Assembly: GCA_017646015.1 (NCBI GenBank)
Contig: JAGCNI010000010.1
Coordinates: 1-64,000 of the forward strand
DNA: 64,000 bases
DNA from: Lentisphaeria bacterium
GTDB taxonomy: Bacteria; Verrucomicrobiota; Lentisphaeria; Victivallales; UBA1829
Direction: 5' to 3'
The translations under genes were made by a program, and so were the position numbers. This document shows, in pieces, positions 17,272-25,488 of the stretch. The notes under the pieces are model-generated. The model had not been told where the DNA came from. It was given only the letters and a program-made list of their open reading frames with translations, and did no database searches. How positions within the stretch are numbered: the first letter of the stretch is position 1; each line of letters opens with the position of its first letter.

Positions 17272-18801
17272 TTATTTTTGAGAATCAGACTGTAACCCAT
17301 GTTTGGTTTTTTCCCAGTAAAACGGTTTATAAAACAACTGCAGAAAACCTTTCCACGCTGCGATCGACATGAACTGCCAATAGATAAACATCAACGGAGT
17401 GTAGAGGATCAAGTGCCAGTATTTCCGTTTGAAACATCCCAGCATCCCGATTGCCAGAAATACAAAATTGGCACAGAAGAGCAGGAAAGAGACAGATGCA
17501 AAAATCATGGAGAGGATCGAGTAAAGCATGCTTTCATCCGCTCCGAAATAGACCAGCGGCCATGCTTTCCAGAAAACTTCGGTATGAAGAAACATATTAT
17601 CCGTGGAAACAACGATTTGATCCATGACCGGTACTCCCTGAAGTGATCCCGCAAGAAGCAACGCACAATATCCCAACAGAAGCAACATGAAAATAATATT
17701 GCACAGAATCATCAGAGATCCTCCGCCAATGGCAAGAAATCCTCCGAATGAACCCCATAGCCCCAAGCGTCCAATCGTTGAAAACCAACTTCTGTAATGA
17801 ACCAGATGTGTCTGGAAAAATCCTTTGATCCAACGGGATCGCTGCCGGATCCAGTTGCCAAGCCGGGAATTGGCTTCTTCCCATGTGGTGCTGTCCAACA
17901 GCAGAGTTCGGTAACGGTTTTCATAGATCCGGATCCCGAGATCGCAATCTTCCGTTACATTGAACGAATCCCAGCCGCCGATCTGTTTCAGGATCTCTGT
18001 CCGGAAATGGTTGCTGGTTCCACCCAACGGCAGAGGAAAATTGAAAAGCTGCATTCCCGGCAGAATCAAATCAAAATGTGTGGTGTATTCGATCGTGAAT
18101 AATCTTGTCAGCAGATTCTGACGGGAGTTGTGATAATTCAGTTTCGCCTGCACACAAGCCACATCTTCCCGTCCTTCCCCGCGGAACATGCCGACTGCTT
18201 TTTTCAATTGATCCGGCTCCGGACGATCCTCCGCATCATAGATCACGCAGAATTCACCTCTGGCTTTTTCCAATCCATAATTACAGGCTCGCGGTTTGGT
18301 CTTCGGCAGACAGGGATCCATAACAAGGATTTCAAACTGTTCCGGCAGATTCAAAGACCGCATCGCCTCGATCGTTGCGGTGTCATCCTGTTCCAACAGA
18401 ATTTTTACATCCAGCCGTTCCAATGGATAATCGATCGCACGGATACGGTCAATCAACTGTTCTGCAATATTTGCTTCCTTATACATCGGCAGCAGAATCG
18501 TATAAATCGGCAGTTCACCTTCGGGAATATCAGCCCGTTCATAACGGAAGAAAAAGCCCGATACCGCTGCGACCAAGCGGAAAAATGCCGCCGAAAGATA
18601 TAAAAATGCAAGAAGGGCTGTCAGCAGAAAAATAAGAAGATCCCAACGGTAAAACAATAACAGAAGAGCCAGACAGAAAACAGTCAGATAAAATATTTTC
18701 TGTTTACCGGTAATCACAGCTGCCGCACATGTGCCGGGGTGCTTCCGGATAAATTCTGCGGAGAGACGGTCTGTATTCAAATGTTCAGCGGGGTCTTGCA
18801 T
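17272..18801 (-). CDS. Processive family 2 glycosyltransferase (CESA_like_2/XagB-like), membrane
   Basis: 509 residues. Two membrane helices at ~33-85, a cytoplasmic GT-A domain (~95-330), then four or so helices at the C-terminus. Key motifs are visible: LLPMYKE, the PRACNYGL...YDAEDRPEPDQL stretch typical of the XagB/CESA_like_2 group, TEDCDLG, and QRSRW (Q-x-x-R-W), the mark of processive synthases such as cellulose or hyaluronan synthase. It should polymerise a beta-linked polysaccharide and move it across the inner membrane. Its start overlaps the end of the parvulin gene by 17 bases, and 16 bases separate it from the pseudopilin. Confidence 0.87.
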   Translation of the reverse strand: MQDPAEHLNTDRLSAEFIRKHPGTCAAAVITGKQKIFYLTVFCLALLLLFYRWDLLIFLLTALLAFLYLSAAFFRLVAAVSGFFFRYERADIPEGELPIYTILLPMYKEANIAEQLIDRIRAIDYPLERLDVKILLEQDDTATIEAMRSLNLPEQFEILVMDPCLPKTKPRACNYGLEKARGEFCVIYDAEDRPEPDQLKKAVGMFRGEGREDVACVQAKLNYHNSRQNLLTRLFTIEYTTHFDLILPGMQLFNFPLPLGGTSNHFRTEILKQIGGWDSFNVTEDCDLGIRIYENRYRTLLLDSTTWEEANSRLGNWIRQRSRWIKGFFQTHLVHYRSWFSTIGRLGLWGSFGGFLAIGGGSLMILCNIIFMLLLLGYCALLLAGSLQGVPVMDQIVVSTDNMFLHTEVFWKAWPLVYFGADESMLYSILSMIFASVSFLLFCANFVFLAIGMLGCFKRKYWHLILYTPLMFIYWQFMSIAAWKGFLQLFYKPFYWEKTKHGLQSDSQK

Positions 18802-19860
18802 CAGCCGGGATTTCCATTTTGTATGCCTGATAATGGGGGATAGTCAGAAAGATCTGGACTTTATTTTTCTTCTTCAGGTCAGCGACCAATTGTTCCAATC
18901 GTTTCTGAGCCTCCTGACGTTTCAGCATGTCGGTGATTCCTGCTTTGACTTCATGATACGCATATTTTCGTGCGGGAGTCCGGGCTTCACAGAGAACGAT
19001 GTGAAAAGCGGTATGGGATTCAAGCGGATCAGAAATTGTTCCTGCTTTCATGGAAAAAACGGTTTTTTCCACATTTTTATGAAGCATATTCCGTTCGACA
19101 ATGCCCAGTTTCCCTCCTTTTGTGCGGGATGGACAATCACTTTCTTTTGCGGCAACAGCAGCAAATGATTTCGGATTTTTTTTGACTGCAGCGGCAACTT
19201 TTCTTGCTTTTTGCAGAGCTGCTTCACGAGTTTCTTTTTTTCTCGGGTCGAATAAAAAACGGATATGCGAGATCGTGGCTGTTTCCGGTACATTGAAACG
19301 GGTATTGTTTTTGTGATAATAGTCGCTGATCTGTTTTTCTGCGATCTGGATTTTTGCAGTGTACTCTTTTTCAAAAAATTCAAATGCAGCGACTTGATCC
19401 TGAATTTCCGGATCGGCAGCTTTCTGACTGATCCAGTCTTCGATCGTCTTTTTATTTCTCTGCAAGCGCGCTTCAAGCAATGCTTTTTCATCCGGCGTCA
19501 ATTTCTGTACCTGGTTGTGGTAAAAAGTTGTGACCTGTGTGGCAGAGGGAAGGACTTTCTTTGTTTTCAGATATTCTTTGATCAAGAGATCAATGATCAT
19601 CTGTTCCGCCTGAACTGCCAAGACATACGGAGCCGTTTTCTGATTCAGATTTCCCGGGATTTTTCCTTTGGGAAGTTGACGCATCAGATAACTGTAAAAT
19701 TCATTCTGATCAATTGTTTTTCCATTGATCGTTGCAACTTTTGCCGGAATCAATGCCTTCAATTCTGCCGGAGTACACGGTTTGACTGTCTGTGCATACG
19801 CATTGCAGGCAAAAAGAAAAATGCCGGAAAGAGGCAGAGAGCAATGATTTTATTCCACAT
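18785..19860 (-). CDS. Parvulin-type peptidyl-prolyl isomerase (PpiC/SurA-like), frameshifted in the signal peptide
   Basis: A SurA/PrsA-like chaperone: an N-terminal helical region, then a parvulin domain (ATISHIRFLF, KESDCPSRTKGGKLG, FHIVLCEAR). As it stands the main frame opens only at a TTG (19762) lacking a ribosome site and a signal. Upstream in the other frame is ATG 19860 with a proper AGGAGTGG, encoding MWNKIIALCLF, and the main frame directly continues as SGIFLFACNAYA-Q, an excellent signal peptide tail. One extra T in the TTT at 19828-19830 joins the two. So the gene either carries a one-base deletion, a read error, or needs -1 slippage. It heads the operon that runs to 11945. Confidence 0.8.
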
Positions 19861-19919
19861 ATTCTGACCACTCCTGAAAGGTATATTCTATCTTATTTTG
19901 TCTGATTTTTATTGTTGAC

Positions 19920-19948
19920 TTAATAAAAATGAAACAAAATCTTAACAA
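19920..19948 (-). promoter_or_regulatory. Candidate promoter for the parvulin-GT2 operon
   Basis: Minus strand TTGTTA (19948-19943), 17-bp spacer, TATTAA (19925-19920), 60 bases before the ATG at 19860. The hexamers are only moderate matches in an AT-rich stretch. Confidence 0.4.
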
Positions 19949-20108
19949 TTATATTGAGGTAATATAGTGTTTTTTGGAGAGATTGTCAAGCTGGATAATC
20001 AAATTTTATTGAAAAAATATCTGCCGGATTCAAGGAGAGTCCGTGGCAGTGTTTCCGGAAAAATTTTTAAAAAGATGTATCATTTGTATCATGTTTTTTG
20101 ATTTTCTC

Positions 20109-20137
20109 TTGCAATCTCCGGCTTGATGGTGTATGTT
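20109..20137 (+). promoter_or_regulatory. Promoter for the EI24-Pmp3 operon
   Basis: TTGCAA (20109-20114), 17-bp spacer, TATGTT (20132-20137), 42 bases before the start at 20179. Its presence argues against the longer reading frame that begins at 20098. Confidence 0.55.
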
Positions 20138-20178
20138 ACGTTTTCAGAGAGGAAAATATACGGATTCTGGAGGAGAGG

Positions 20179-20922
20179 ATGTTTGCTGATCTGACACGGG
20201 GAGTGCATTATCTGATAGAAGGGATCCGTCTTTTTTACACTGACCGTTCCCTCTGGAAATATGCGTTGATTCCGATGGCAATGACGTTGTTGGTGTATCT
20301 CTTTTTTATGCGGATCCTCTGGTGGTACGGTTCACTGTTGCTTGGATGGCTCCGGGAGATGGTATTGGTGTTGCCGTCATGGGCAGCTTTTGCCGGTGAT
20401 TTTTTCACAGGAACAGTGATGTTGATATTTATTCTTGTTGCGGCATTGGTCATCATGGGAACAGCCGGATCATTATATGAAATATTCGGAGGACTCTTTT
20501 TTGACAGTATGGTGGAGCGTTTTGAGCGCAAACATTTTGGGTATCATGCTGTTCCGCCGGCAAAGAAAGATCTATTCTGTTTCTGGCGGGACTCTCTCTG
20601 CTGGGGGACAGGTACGCTTTTGCTGATTCCGCTGATGCTGTTGACGGCGCTGCTGATTCCGTTTTTCGGGAAAGTTCTGCTGGTGATCGTGCTCGGTTAC
20701 AGAGTGGGAATATCCAGTCTGTTCTGTGCCGCTTTCTGTCACCGGCAGGAGGTACGGAAACTGAGGAGGGATATTGGCAGCCGACAGAAATTTATGGTGA
20801 TTCTCGGTTTCGGTGTGATGCTTTATCTGCTGACACTGATTCCATTTTTATCCATCATCGTTCTGCCTGGTGCAGTTCTGGGTGGTTCATTACTTTATAA
20901 TAAGGAATTGAAAGGAGATTGA
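20179..20922 (+). CDS. EI24 domain membrane protein (CysZ-like)
   Basis: 247 residues with the EI24/CysZ pattern: GVHYLIEGIRLFYTDRSLWKY ahead of the first helix, then about four to five membrane segments, the pair GTAGSLYEIFGGLFFDSM and a final hydrophobic stretch. CysZ takes up sulfate in gamma-proteobacteria; distant homologues are just called EI24 and have no assigned cargo. No cys genes are nearby. The start at 20179 follows GGAGGAG. Two small Pmp3 genes follow at spacing of 2 bases each. Confidence 0.8.
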   Translation: MFADLTRGVHYLIEGIRLFYTDRSLWKYALIPMAMTLLVYLFFMRILWWYGSLLLGWLREMVLVLPSWAAFAGDFFTGTVMLIFILVAALVIMGTAGSLYEIFGGLFFDSMVERFERKHFGYHAVPPAKKDLFCFWRDSLCWGTGTLLLIPLMLLTALLIPFFGKVLLVIVLGYRVGISSLFCAAFCHRQEVRKLRRDIGSRQKFMVILGFGVMLYLLTLIPFLSIIVLPGAVLGGSLLYNKELKGD

Positions 20923-20924
20923 AA

Positions 20925-21107
20925 ATGAATACGGATATTCTGTTACGCATTTTACTGTGCATAATTTTTCCGCCGCTTGCGGTGTTTGACCGTGGATGCG
21001 GAATGATGATTTTTATTTTTCTGCTGACATGTCTCGGCTGGCTGCCGGGAACGATCGTGGCTTTGATCGTTTGTATTACCGATAATAAAAGTAGAATAGG
21101 AGAGTGA
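20925..21107 (+). CDS. YqaE/Pmp3 family small membrane protein, copy 1
   Basis: 60 residues, two hydrophobic helices, with the family signature FPPLAVFDRGCG and a LGWLPGTIVAL second helix. Pmp3/YqaE (UPF0057) proteolipids affect membrane potential and stress tolerance in plants, yeast and bacteria. AAAGGAG lies 7 bases before the ATG, which starts 2 bases after the EI24 stop; the TTG at 20919 is rejected. Confidence 0.88.
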   Translation: MNTDILLRILLCIIFPPLAVFDRGCGMMIFIFLLTCLGWLPGTIVALIVCITDNKSRIGE

Positions 21108-21109
21108 AT

Positions 21110-21304
21110 ATGGGAACGCAATACAACAGTACGGAATTGATCATCAGAGTTTTGTTGGCAATCCTTTTTCCGCCGCTTGCGGTATTTGACAAGGGCTGCG
21201 GGAGTATGCTGCTGGTTTTTCTGTTTACAGTGTTCGGCTGGCTGCCGGGAACCATTTTGGCTGTTTTGCTGTGCATGAGAGATCAACAAAAGTTTGAGAA
21301 TTGA
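21110..21304 (+). CDS. YqaE/Pmp3 family small membrane protein, copy 2
   Basis: 64 residues, same two-helix fold as the preceding gene (FPPLAVFDKGCG, FGWLPGTILAV). The two copies share the core but differ at the N-terminus, so this looks like an old tandem duplication. GGAG is 7 bases upstream of ATG 21110, which is 2 bases after the previous stop. Confidence 0.88.
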   Translation: MGTQYNSTELIIRVLLAILFPPLAVFDKGCGSMLLVFLFTVFGWLPGTILAVLLCMRDQQKFEN

Positions 21305-21329
21305 ATTTGTTGAATCCCCGGTGTAACAG

Positions 21330-22688
21330 ATGCGTGTAAAACTGATTCTTCCGGCACTTCAGGAGGCGGCAGGAAAATTTTTCCGTCCGATAAAATATTC
21401 TCTGTTTCCGCCTCTTGGATTGGCGCAGCTTGCTGCATATCTGGATCCGGCAGATGAAATCCGGATACTGGATCAACATGTGGAAGAGGATGATTTTTCA
21501 GATTCTCCGGATCTGGTTGTGATCCAGACCTATATAACCAATGCCCGGCGGGCGTATGCCATTGCTGATTCCTACCGATCACGCAGGATCTATGTTGTGA
21601 TGGGCGGGCTTCATGCGACATCTCTTCCGGAGGAGGCTCTGGCGCATGCAGATACTGTTATTACCGGACCGGCGCATGAGGCGTGGCAGATTTTTCTCCG
21701 GAAATTCCGCAGAGGCGAGCCTTGCCGCGGGATCATACGGGATCCAGTCCGTACTCTTGCATCTCTTCCGTTTCCCCGCCGTGATTTGATCTGCCGGAAA
21801 CATTATCTGGTTCCGAACAGTATTGTTGTTTCAAGAGGATGTCCCTCTCAATGCGAATTCTGTTATACCAGGAATTTTTTTGCCGGAGGGACTTCTTTTT
21901 ATACGGAGCCTGTTGACCGGGCTCTTGCTGAGATCGAAACATTGCCGGGACGGCATTTATTTTTTCTGGATGATAATCTTTTCGGTTCATCCTCTTTTTC
22001 CAGAGCGTTGTTTGAGGGGATGCGCGGGATGAAACGCCGTTTTCAGGGAGCTGCCACCACTGCCGGAGTTTTGAATCGGGAATTGGTCCGGAAAGCGGCG
22101 GATGCGGGATTGAAAAGTCTGTTCATCGGCTTTGAGTCTTTGAATCCTGCCTCGTTGCTTGCCTGCAGGAAAACACAGAACCGGATCGAAGAATATAACA
22201 CGGTTGTGAAGATCCTCCGGGATCACGGAATCATGACCAATGCCAGCTTTGTATTCGGTCTTCCCGGCGATGATGCCGATGTATTTGACCGGACTGTTGA
22301 TTGGGCGGTGAGTCAGGGGATCGAGACCGCCACATTTCATTTGGCAACACCTTATCCGGGAACGCCTTTTTTTGAAAAGATGGAACGGGAGGGACGTTTA
22401 TTGACCCGTGATTGGGATTTGTATGATACGCGTCATGCCGTGATCCGTCATGATCATTTGACTCCGGCGCAGTTGGAAGAAGGCTATTGGCGGAGTTATG
22501 AGCGTTTTTACCGTTGGCGCAGTATTTTCCGTGGCGCGGGAGTGAAAAATCACTTTTCCGGAAAAATGCGTCATATTTTTTATACCGGAGCGTGGAAAAA
22601 AATCGATCCGTTATGGCATTGTCTGATCCGGCTCCGTTCTCTTCCATGTTGTTCCCGCATATTGGAAAAAGTCCTGGATATGGCTTGA
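21330..22688 (+). CDS. B12-binding domain radical SAM protein
   Basis: 452 residues. The N-terminal ~140 residues form the cobalamin-binding fold seen in this class (LILPALQ, PPLGLAQLAAYL, VVMGGLHATSLPEEAL). The radical SAM cluster motif C-x3-C-x2-C is at Cys171, Cys175 and Cys178 (SRGCPSQCEFCYT), followed by HLFFLDDN and the TTAGVLN and FGLPGDD segments of the Elp3-like barrel. These enzymes methylate or rearrange unactivated carbons or take part in hopanoid, bacteriochlorophyll and natural product paths; nothing around it fixes the substrate. The spacing from the second Pmp3 gene is 25 bases. Its 3' end is 7 bases from the convergent DUF3089 gene. Confidence 0.85.
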   Translation: MRVKLILPALQEAAGKFFRPIKYSLFPPLGLAQLAAYLDPADEIRILDQHVEEDDFSDSPDLVVIQTYITNARRAYAIADSYRSRRIYVVMGGLHATSLPEEALAHADTVITGPAHEAWQIFLRKFRRGEPCRGIIRDPVRTLASLPFPRRDLICRKHYLVPNSIVVSRGCPSQCEFCYTRNFFAGGTSFYTEPVDRALAEIETLPGRHLFFLDDNLFGSSSFSRALFEGMRGMKRRFQGAATTAGVLNRELVRKAADAGLKSLFIGFESLNPASLLACRKTQNRIEEYNTVVKILRDHGIMTNASFVFGLPGDDADVFDRTVDWAVSQGIETATFHLATPYPGTPFFEKMEREGRLLTRDWDLYDTRHAVIRHDHLTPAQLEEGYWRSYERFYRWRSIFRGAGVKNHFSGKMRHIFYTGAWKKIDPLWHCLIRLRSLPCCSRILEKVLDMA

Positions 22689-22695
22689 TGCCGGC

Positions 22696-23724
22696 TCAGT
22701 GTTTTTTCCGGTTCAGCACCCGTTCTTTTGCATTGCGGACAATTGCTCCGGAGAAGAGCCAGATATCGCAGCTGTGGAAAATTCCTTTTCCCATCATTCC
22801 TTTTGCATCAAATTCGCTGTTTTCCGGAAGATCCACGATCAAAGCACCCTGTTCCGGATCAATGACTGCTCCGCAGAGATTTTTCCGTACTTCTTTTTGT
22901 TTGGCAGGATCTTTCTGCCAGTAACGGTAGAGGTCTGAACGCAGATTTTCAGCCGCCGTTGCCGGAGTCGGATCGGTTTTCCAATTCAATGGGTTGATCA
23001 CAAATGTACCTTTCCGGGCAAACGGGGATTTTCTGACATCTTTACTTTGGGTATTCCAAACAATGATCACACCGCAGTCATTCGCATTTGCGGCAGGATG
23101 AATATTTCTTTTTGCAAAATCTTTCCGGATCTGTTCCTTTGTAATCATGGGTAAACCAATCAGATAAGCAGCTGTAAATCCCTTTTGAACGCTGATTTCC
23201 GGGATTTTATATAATGCTTCATAAAGATCCATGGCACCCTGACTGTGTCCGAAGAGTATGAAAGGACGTCCTTTATTCCAATATTTCAGATAATGGTGCA
23301 GTGCGTTGATCGTATCCTGAGCTCCGTGCCGCAGAGATTTACCGATCGTTGCCGGGTTGAAAATCCGTATTTCATTGAGCCAGGAGTGGAGGTCTCCTCC
23401 CAGTTTGATCTGTGCAAATCCGAGCTGGCGGATACAGGGCGCAAAGATCCGGGCGTCCTTGCCGAAAAATTCTGTCTGAGCCGTGGCAAATGCCAATGCT
23501 TTGGAGCGGGTCGCCGGGTCATGCAGATTCATCAGCGGAGATTTTTTTCCGGAATGAAGTGTCGGATAAACATAAAAAACATCATAGAGAGTTCCTTGTT
23601 TCTGTTCCTGACAGAGAAGCCAGTTACCGGGATACTGATAATTCAAATCTTTCCAACCACAGAAAAAGAGGATGGATACAGCAAGCAGAAAAAGAGTCAG
23701 AAGCAGGCGTTTACAGGAGCACAT
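22696..23724 (-). CDS. DUF3089 alpha/beta-hydrolase, membrane-anchored
   Basis: 342 residues. N-terminal hydrophobic anchor (LLLTLFLLAVSILFFCGW), then DVFYVYPTLH, a nucleophile elbow FGHSQGA with the catalytic Ser, and later DCGVIIVWNTQS: the pattern of DUF3089, a lipase-like alpha/beta-hydrolase family. Start: ATG 23724 has GGAG 8 bases upstream; ATG 23742 overlaps the upstream stop (ATGA) but lacks a ribosome site. It is the last gene of the YbjQ-PrsW operon. The substrate is unknown. Confidence 0.8.
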   Translation of the reverse strand: MCSCKRLLLTLFLLAVSILFFCGWKDLNYQYPGNWLLCQEQKQGTLYDVFYVYPTLHSGKKSPLMNLHDPATRSKALAFATAQTEFFGKDARIFAPCIRQLGFAQIKLGGDLHSWLNEIRIFNPATIGKSLRHGAQDTINALHHYLKYWNKGRPFILFGHSQGAMDLYEALYKIPEISVQKGFTAAYLIGLPMITKEQIRKDFAKRNIHPAANANDCGVIIVWNTQSKDVRKSPFARKGTFVINPLNWKTDPTPATAAENLRSDLYRYWQKDPAKQKEVRKNLCGAVIDPEQGALIVDLPENSEFDAKGMMGKGIFHSCDIWLFSGAIVRNAKERVLNRKKH

Positions 23725-23738
23725 GATATTTCTCCGGT

Positions 23739-24509
23739 TCATAATTTAATAAATAGTAATGCGATCAGGTTGTATAACCCGTGAATGAACATAGCAATCC
23801 CGAAAAAGATCCATGTACGTTGGATCTCACATGGTTTTCCGATTTTACGGAAATGCTGCCAGACCCGTTGCAGGCTTAAGGTGGAAATCAAAGTACAGCA
23901 AATATGCAAGAGTGTGCAGTATTTCCAACGGAAAGCCATGATACGCTGCAATCTTTCTGCCGGGATTTCCGGGGTAGTCAAGTAAGATTGATAAACAAGA
24001 TTTTCCAGTGTTGCAAAAATCCCGGCACTCAAAAATGCAACCAGAATGAACTGCCAACGGTATTTGACAAGCCAGGGGCGTTTTTCCAACATCCAGATCA
24101 TCCCGGATTGTTTCATGATCTCTTCCACCAGTGGGGCGGCAATAACCGCCGCAAGGATTCCCCATACGGAAAAATTATTTTGCAGCAATGTTCCGATCAC
24201 AGAAAAAATCCCGCCTGCGATTCCGCTCAATAAGGTTACGCTGAGAACCTTGTGAAATGGTGCGGCATTTGTTTTTTCCGAGAGCCATTTCCCGTATGCC
24301 GTTTCTCCGTTCTGACGTAAGCCCGCCGGATTGTAGGGTTCAGCGATCACTGAAAGATTGAGCTTTTCCGCTTCCTCCTGATTGACCGGATGCCACGGAT
24401 AGTTTGTCTTTTCTGATTTCTCTTTTTTTGCCAGTTCCGGGTGAACGGCAACTTCGGCATTGATTGAAAAGAGATCTTTATATTTCTTCTGATCCATCTT
24501 CTGTAACAT
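23739..24509 (-). CDS. PrsW-like intramembrane metalloprotease
   Basis: 256 residues; about 90 soluble residues then five to six membrane helices. The catalytic-type signatures of the PrsW/CPBP group are visible: APLVEEIMK (E-E-x-x-K), FATLENLVY (F-x-x-x-E-N) and MFIHGLYN (H-x-x-x-N) in successive helices. In Bacillus PrsW cuts the anti-sigma factor RsiW. No anti-sigma gene is adjacent, so the substrate is unknown. It overlaps the end of the membrane YbjQ gene by 20-32 bases. ATG 24497 is an alternative start. Confidence 0.72.
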   Translation of the reverse strand: MLQKMDQKKYKDLFSINAEVAVHPELAKKEKSEKTNYPWHPVNQEEAEKLNLSVIAEPYNPAGLRQNGETAYGKWLSEKTNAAPFHKVLSVTLLSGIAGGIFSVIGTLLQNNFSVWGILAAVIAAPLVEEIMKQSGMIWMLEKRPWLVKYRWQFILVAFLSAGIFATLENLVYQSYLTTPEIPAERLQRIMAFRWKYCTLLHICCTLISTLSLQRVWQHFRKIGKPCEIQRTWIFFGIAMFIHGLYNLIALLFIKL

Positions 24510-24993
24510 CCATAACTGCTGTGCCGTAAACGATCATCTCGATCCCTCCGGTTTGTTTGCTGCCCTGAGAGACATTATTGATCGTGATTGTTTCGCAACG
24601 GACATTATAAACATGAGTTGCACCTGCGGCAATCGCTTTTTTCAGCATCCGGACTGTTGCGATCCTGCGTGCATCATCGGCGAATTTGGTATAAGATTTC
24701 ATCTCTCCGCCGAAGATAGAGCGGAAACCGGAAAGAAAAGCCGCAAAGTAATCGTTGGCAATGACCACTGTTCCTGTGACTAAGACAGGATTCCGGAATT
24801 TTCTGCCGGATGGAAATGTTTTCAGGTTGTTGTATGAGATATTTTCCTTGCAGAACTGTTCATCCTCTTCAAGTGTCCTTCTGCGTTTCCGTTGAATGAG
24901 GGAATGAGTTGCCCACGCAATCAGAAGCACCCATAACGGCAAGAGTTCTATAAAGATTTTGAGAATCAGAATACTGAGGGGGTCGGGAGGCAT
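24478..24993 (-). CDS. Membrane-anchored YbjQ-family protein (UPF0145)
   Basis: 171 residues: a single membrane helix near the N-terminus (~8-30), a basic stop-transfer KRKRRR region, then a YbjQ domain (GEMKSYTKFADDARRIATVRMLKKA, ATHVYNVRCETI, YGTAV). The preceding gene encodes a soluble paralogue. YbjQ proteins form oligomeric rings of unknown role. Twenty bases separate it from the upstream gene. Confidence 0.82.
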   Translation of the reverse strand: MPPDPLSILILKIFIELLPLWVLLIAWATHSLIQRKRRRTLEEDEQFCKENISYNNLKTFPSGRKFRNPVLVTGTVVIANDYFAAFLSGFRSIFGGEMKSYTKFADDARRIATVRMLKKAIAAGATHVYNVRCETITINNVSQGSKQTGGIEMIVYGTAVMDVTEDGSEEI

Positions 24994-25013
24994 AATGATG
25001 ATCCTTTTCTCTT

Positions 25014-25340
25014 TCAGTTTTCCTCATCTTCGATCACGACTGCCGTGCCGTAAGCATAAAGTTCCGCTGCGCCTGCAGTGATACTGCTTGTAGCAAAACG
25101 GACATTGATCACGGCATTGGCTCCGAGTTCTTCCGCCTGTGAGATCATGCGTGCCAGAGCTTCCCGTCTGGATTCGATCAGGAGTTCTGTATAACCTTTG
25201 AGTTCTCCGCCAACCAGATTTTTGAAAGAGGCTGCAATGTCTCTGCCGACATGTTTTGCCCGAACTGTATTGCCCTGAACAAGTGCTTTGACTTCAATGA
25301 TTTTTTTTCCGGGAACGGTTTCAGTGTTGACGATCAGCAT
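25014..25340 (-). CDS. YbjQ family protein (UPF0145, heavy-metal-binding domain)
   Basis: 108 residues, full length for the family, with VPGKKIIEVKALVQGN, GRDI, GGELKGYTELLIESRREAL, LGANAVINVRF and YGTAV. The fold is a small alpha/beta protein that assembles into rings; it has been annotated as metal-binding on thin evidence. AAAGGAG is 8 bases from the ATG. It is the first gene of a four-gene operon behind the consensus promoter at 25385-25413. Confidence 0.9.
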   Translation of the reverse strand: MLIVNTETVPGKKIIEVKALVQGNTVRAKHVGRDIAASFKNLVGGELKGYTELLIESRREALARMISQAEELGANAVINVRFATSSITAGAAELYAYGTAVVIEDEEN

Positions 25341-25384
25341 ATCGGCTACTCCTTTTTTTGAGGTGATGTGTTCTGTTTGCTGCT

Positions 25385-25413
25385 ATTATACAATAGATCA
25401 AGTAAGATGTCAA
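25385..25413 (-). promoter_or_regulatory. Perfect-consensus sigma-70 promoter of the ybjQ operon
   Basis: On the minus strand TTGACA (25413-25408), exactly 17 bp, TATAAT (25390-25385). It is the only promoter in the window with both hexamers perfect. The start point falls near 25378, 38 bases before the first ATG. Confidence 0.9.
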
Positions 25414-25417
25414 GAAA

Positions 25418-25470
25418 AAAACTCCCGTGAAACAGATCTTTTTTCAGAAAATATCCGTCATGGGAGTTTT
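25418..25470 (-). terminator. Terminator after the GH38 mannosidase gene
   Basis: Inverted repeat AAAACTCCCATGA / TCACGGGAGTTTT with one mismatch, a 27-base loop and a T-run on the minus strand, 18 bases past the mannosidase stop. It insulates the consensus promoter that follows. Confidence 0.75.
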
Positions 25471-25488
25471 ATGAATGGAAAGATACGA

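Larger units (their letters stand above)
19861..20178. other. 318-bp divergent intergenic region
   Basis: AT-rich spacer between the parvulin operon (minus) and the EI24 gene (plus). It contains a candidate promoter in each direction and a direct repeat TGTATCAT at 20076-20083 and 20085-20092. No coding or structured RNA signature was seen in the middle. Confidence 0.6.

Noticed and set aside
20098-20178. EI24 protein starting at 20098
   Set aside because: The start lies before the likely promoter (20109-20137) and the added residues are not part of the family. GGAGGAG marks 20179.
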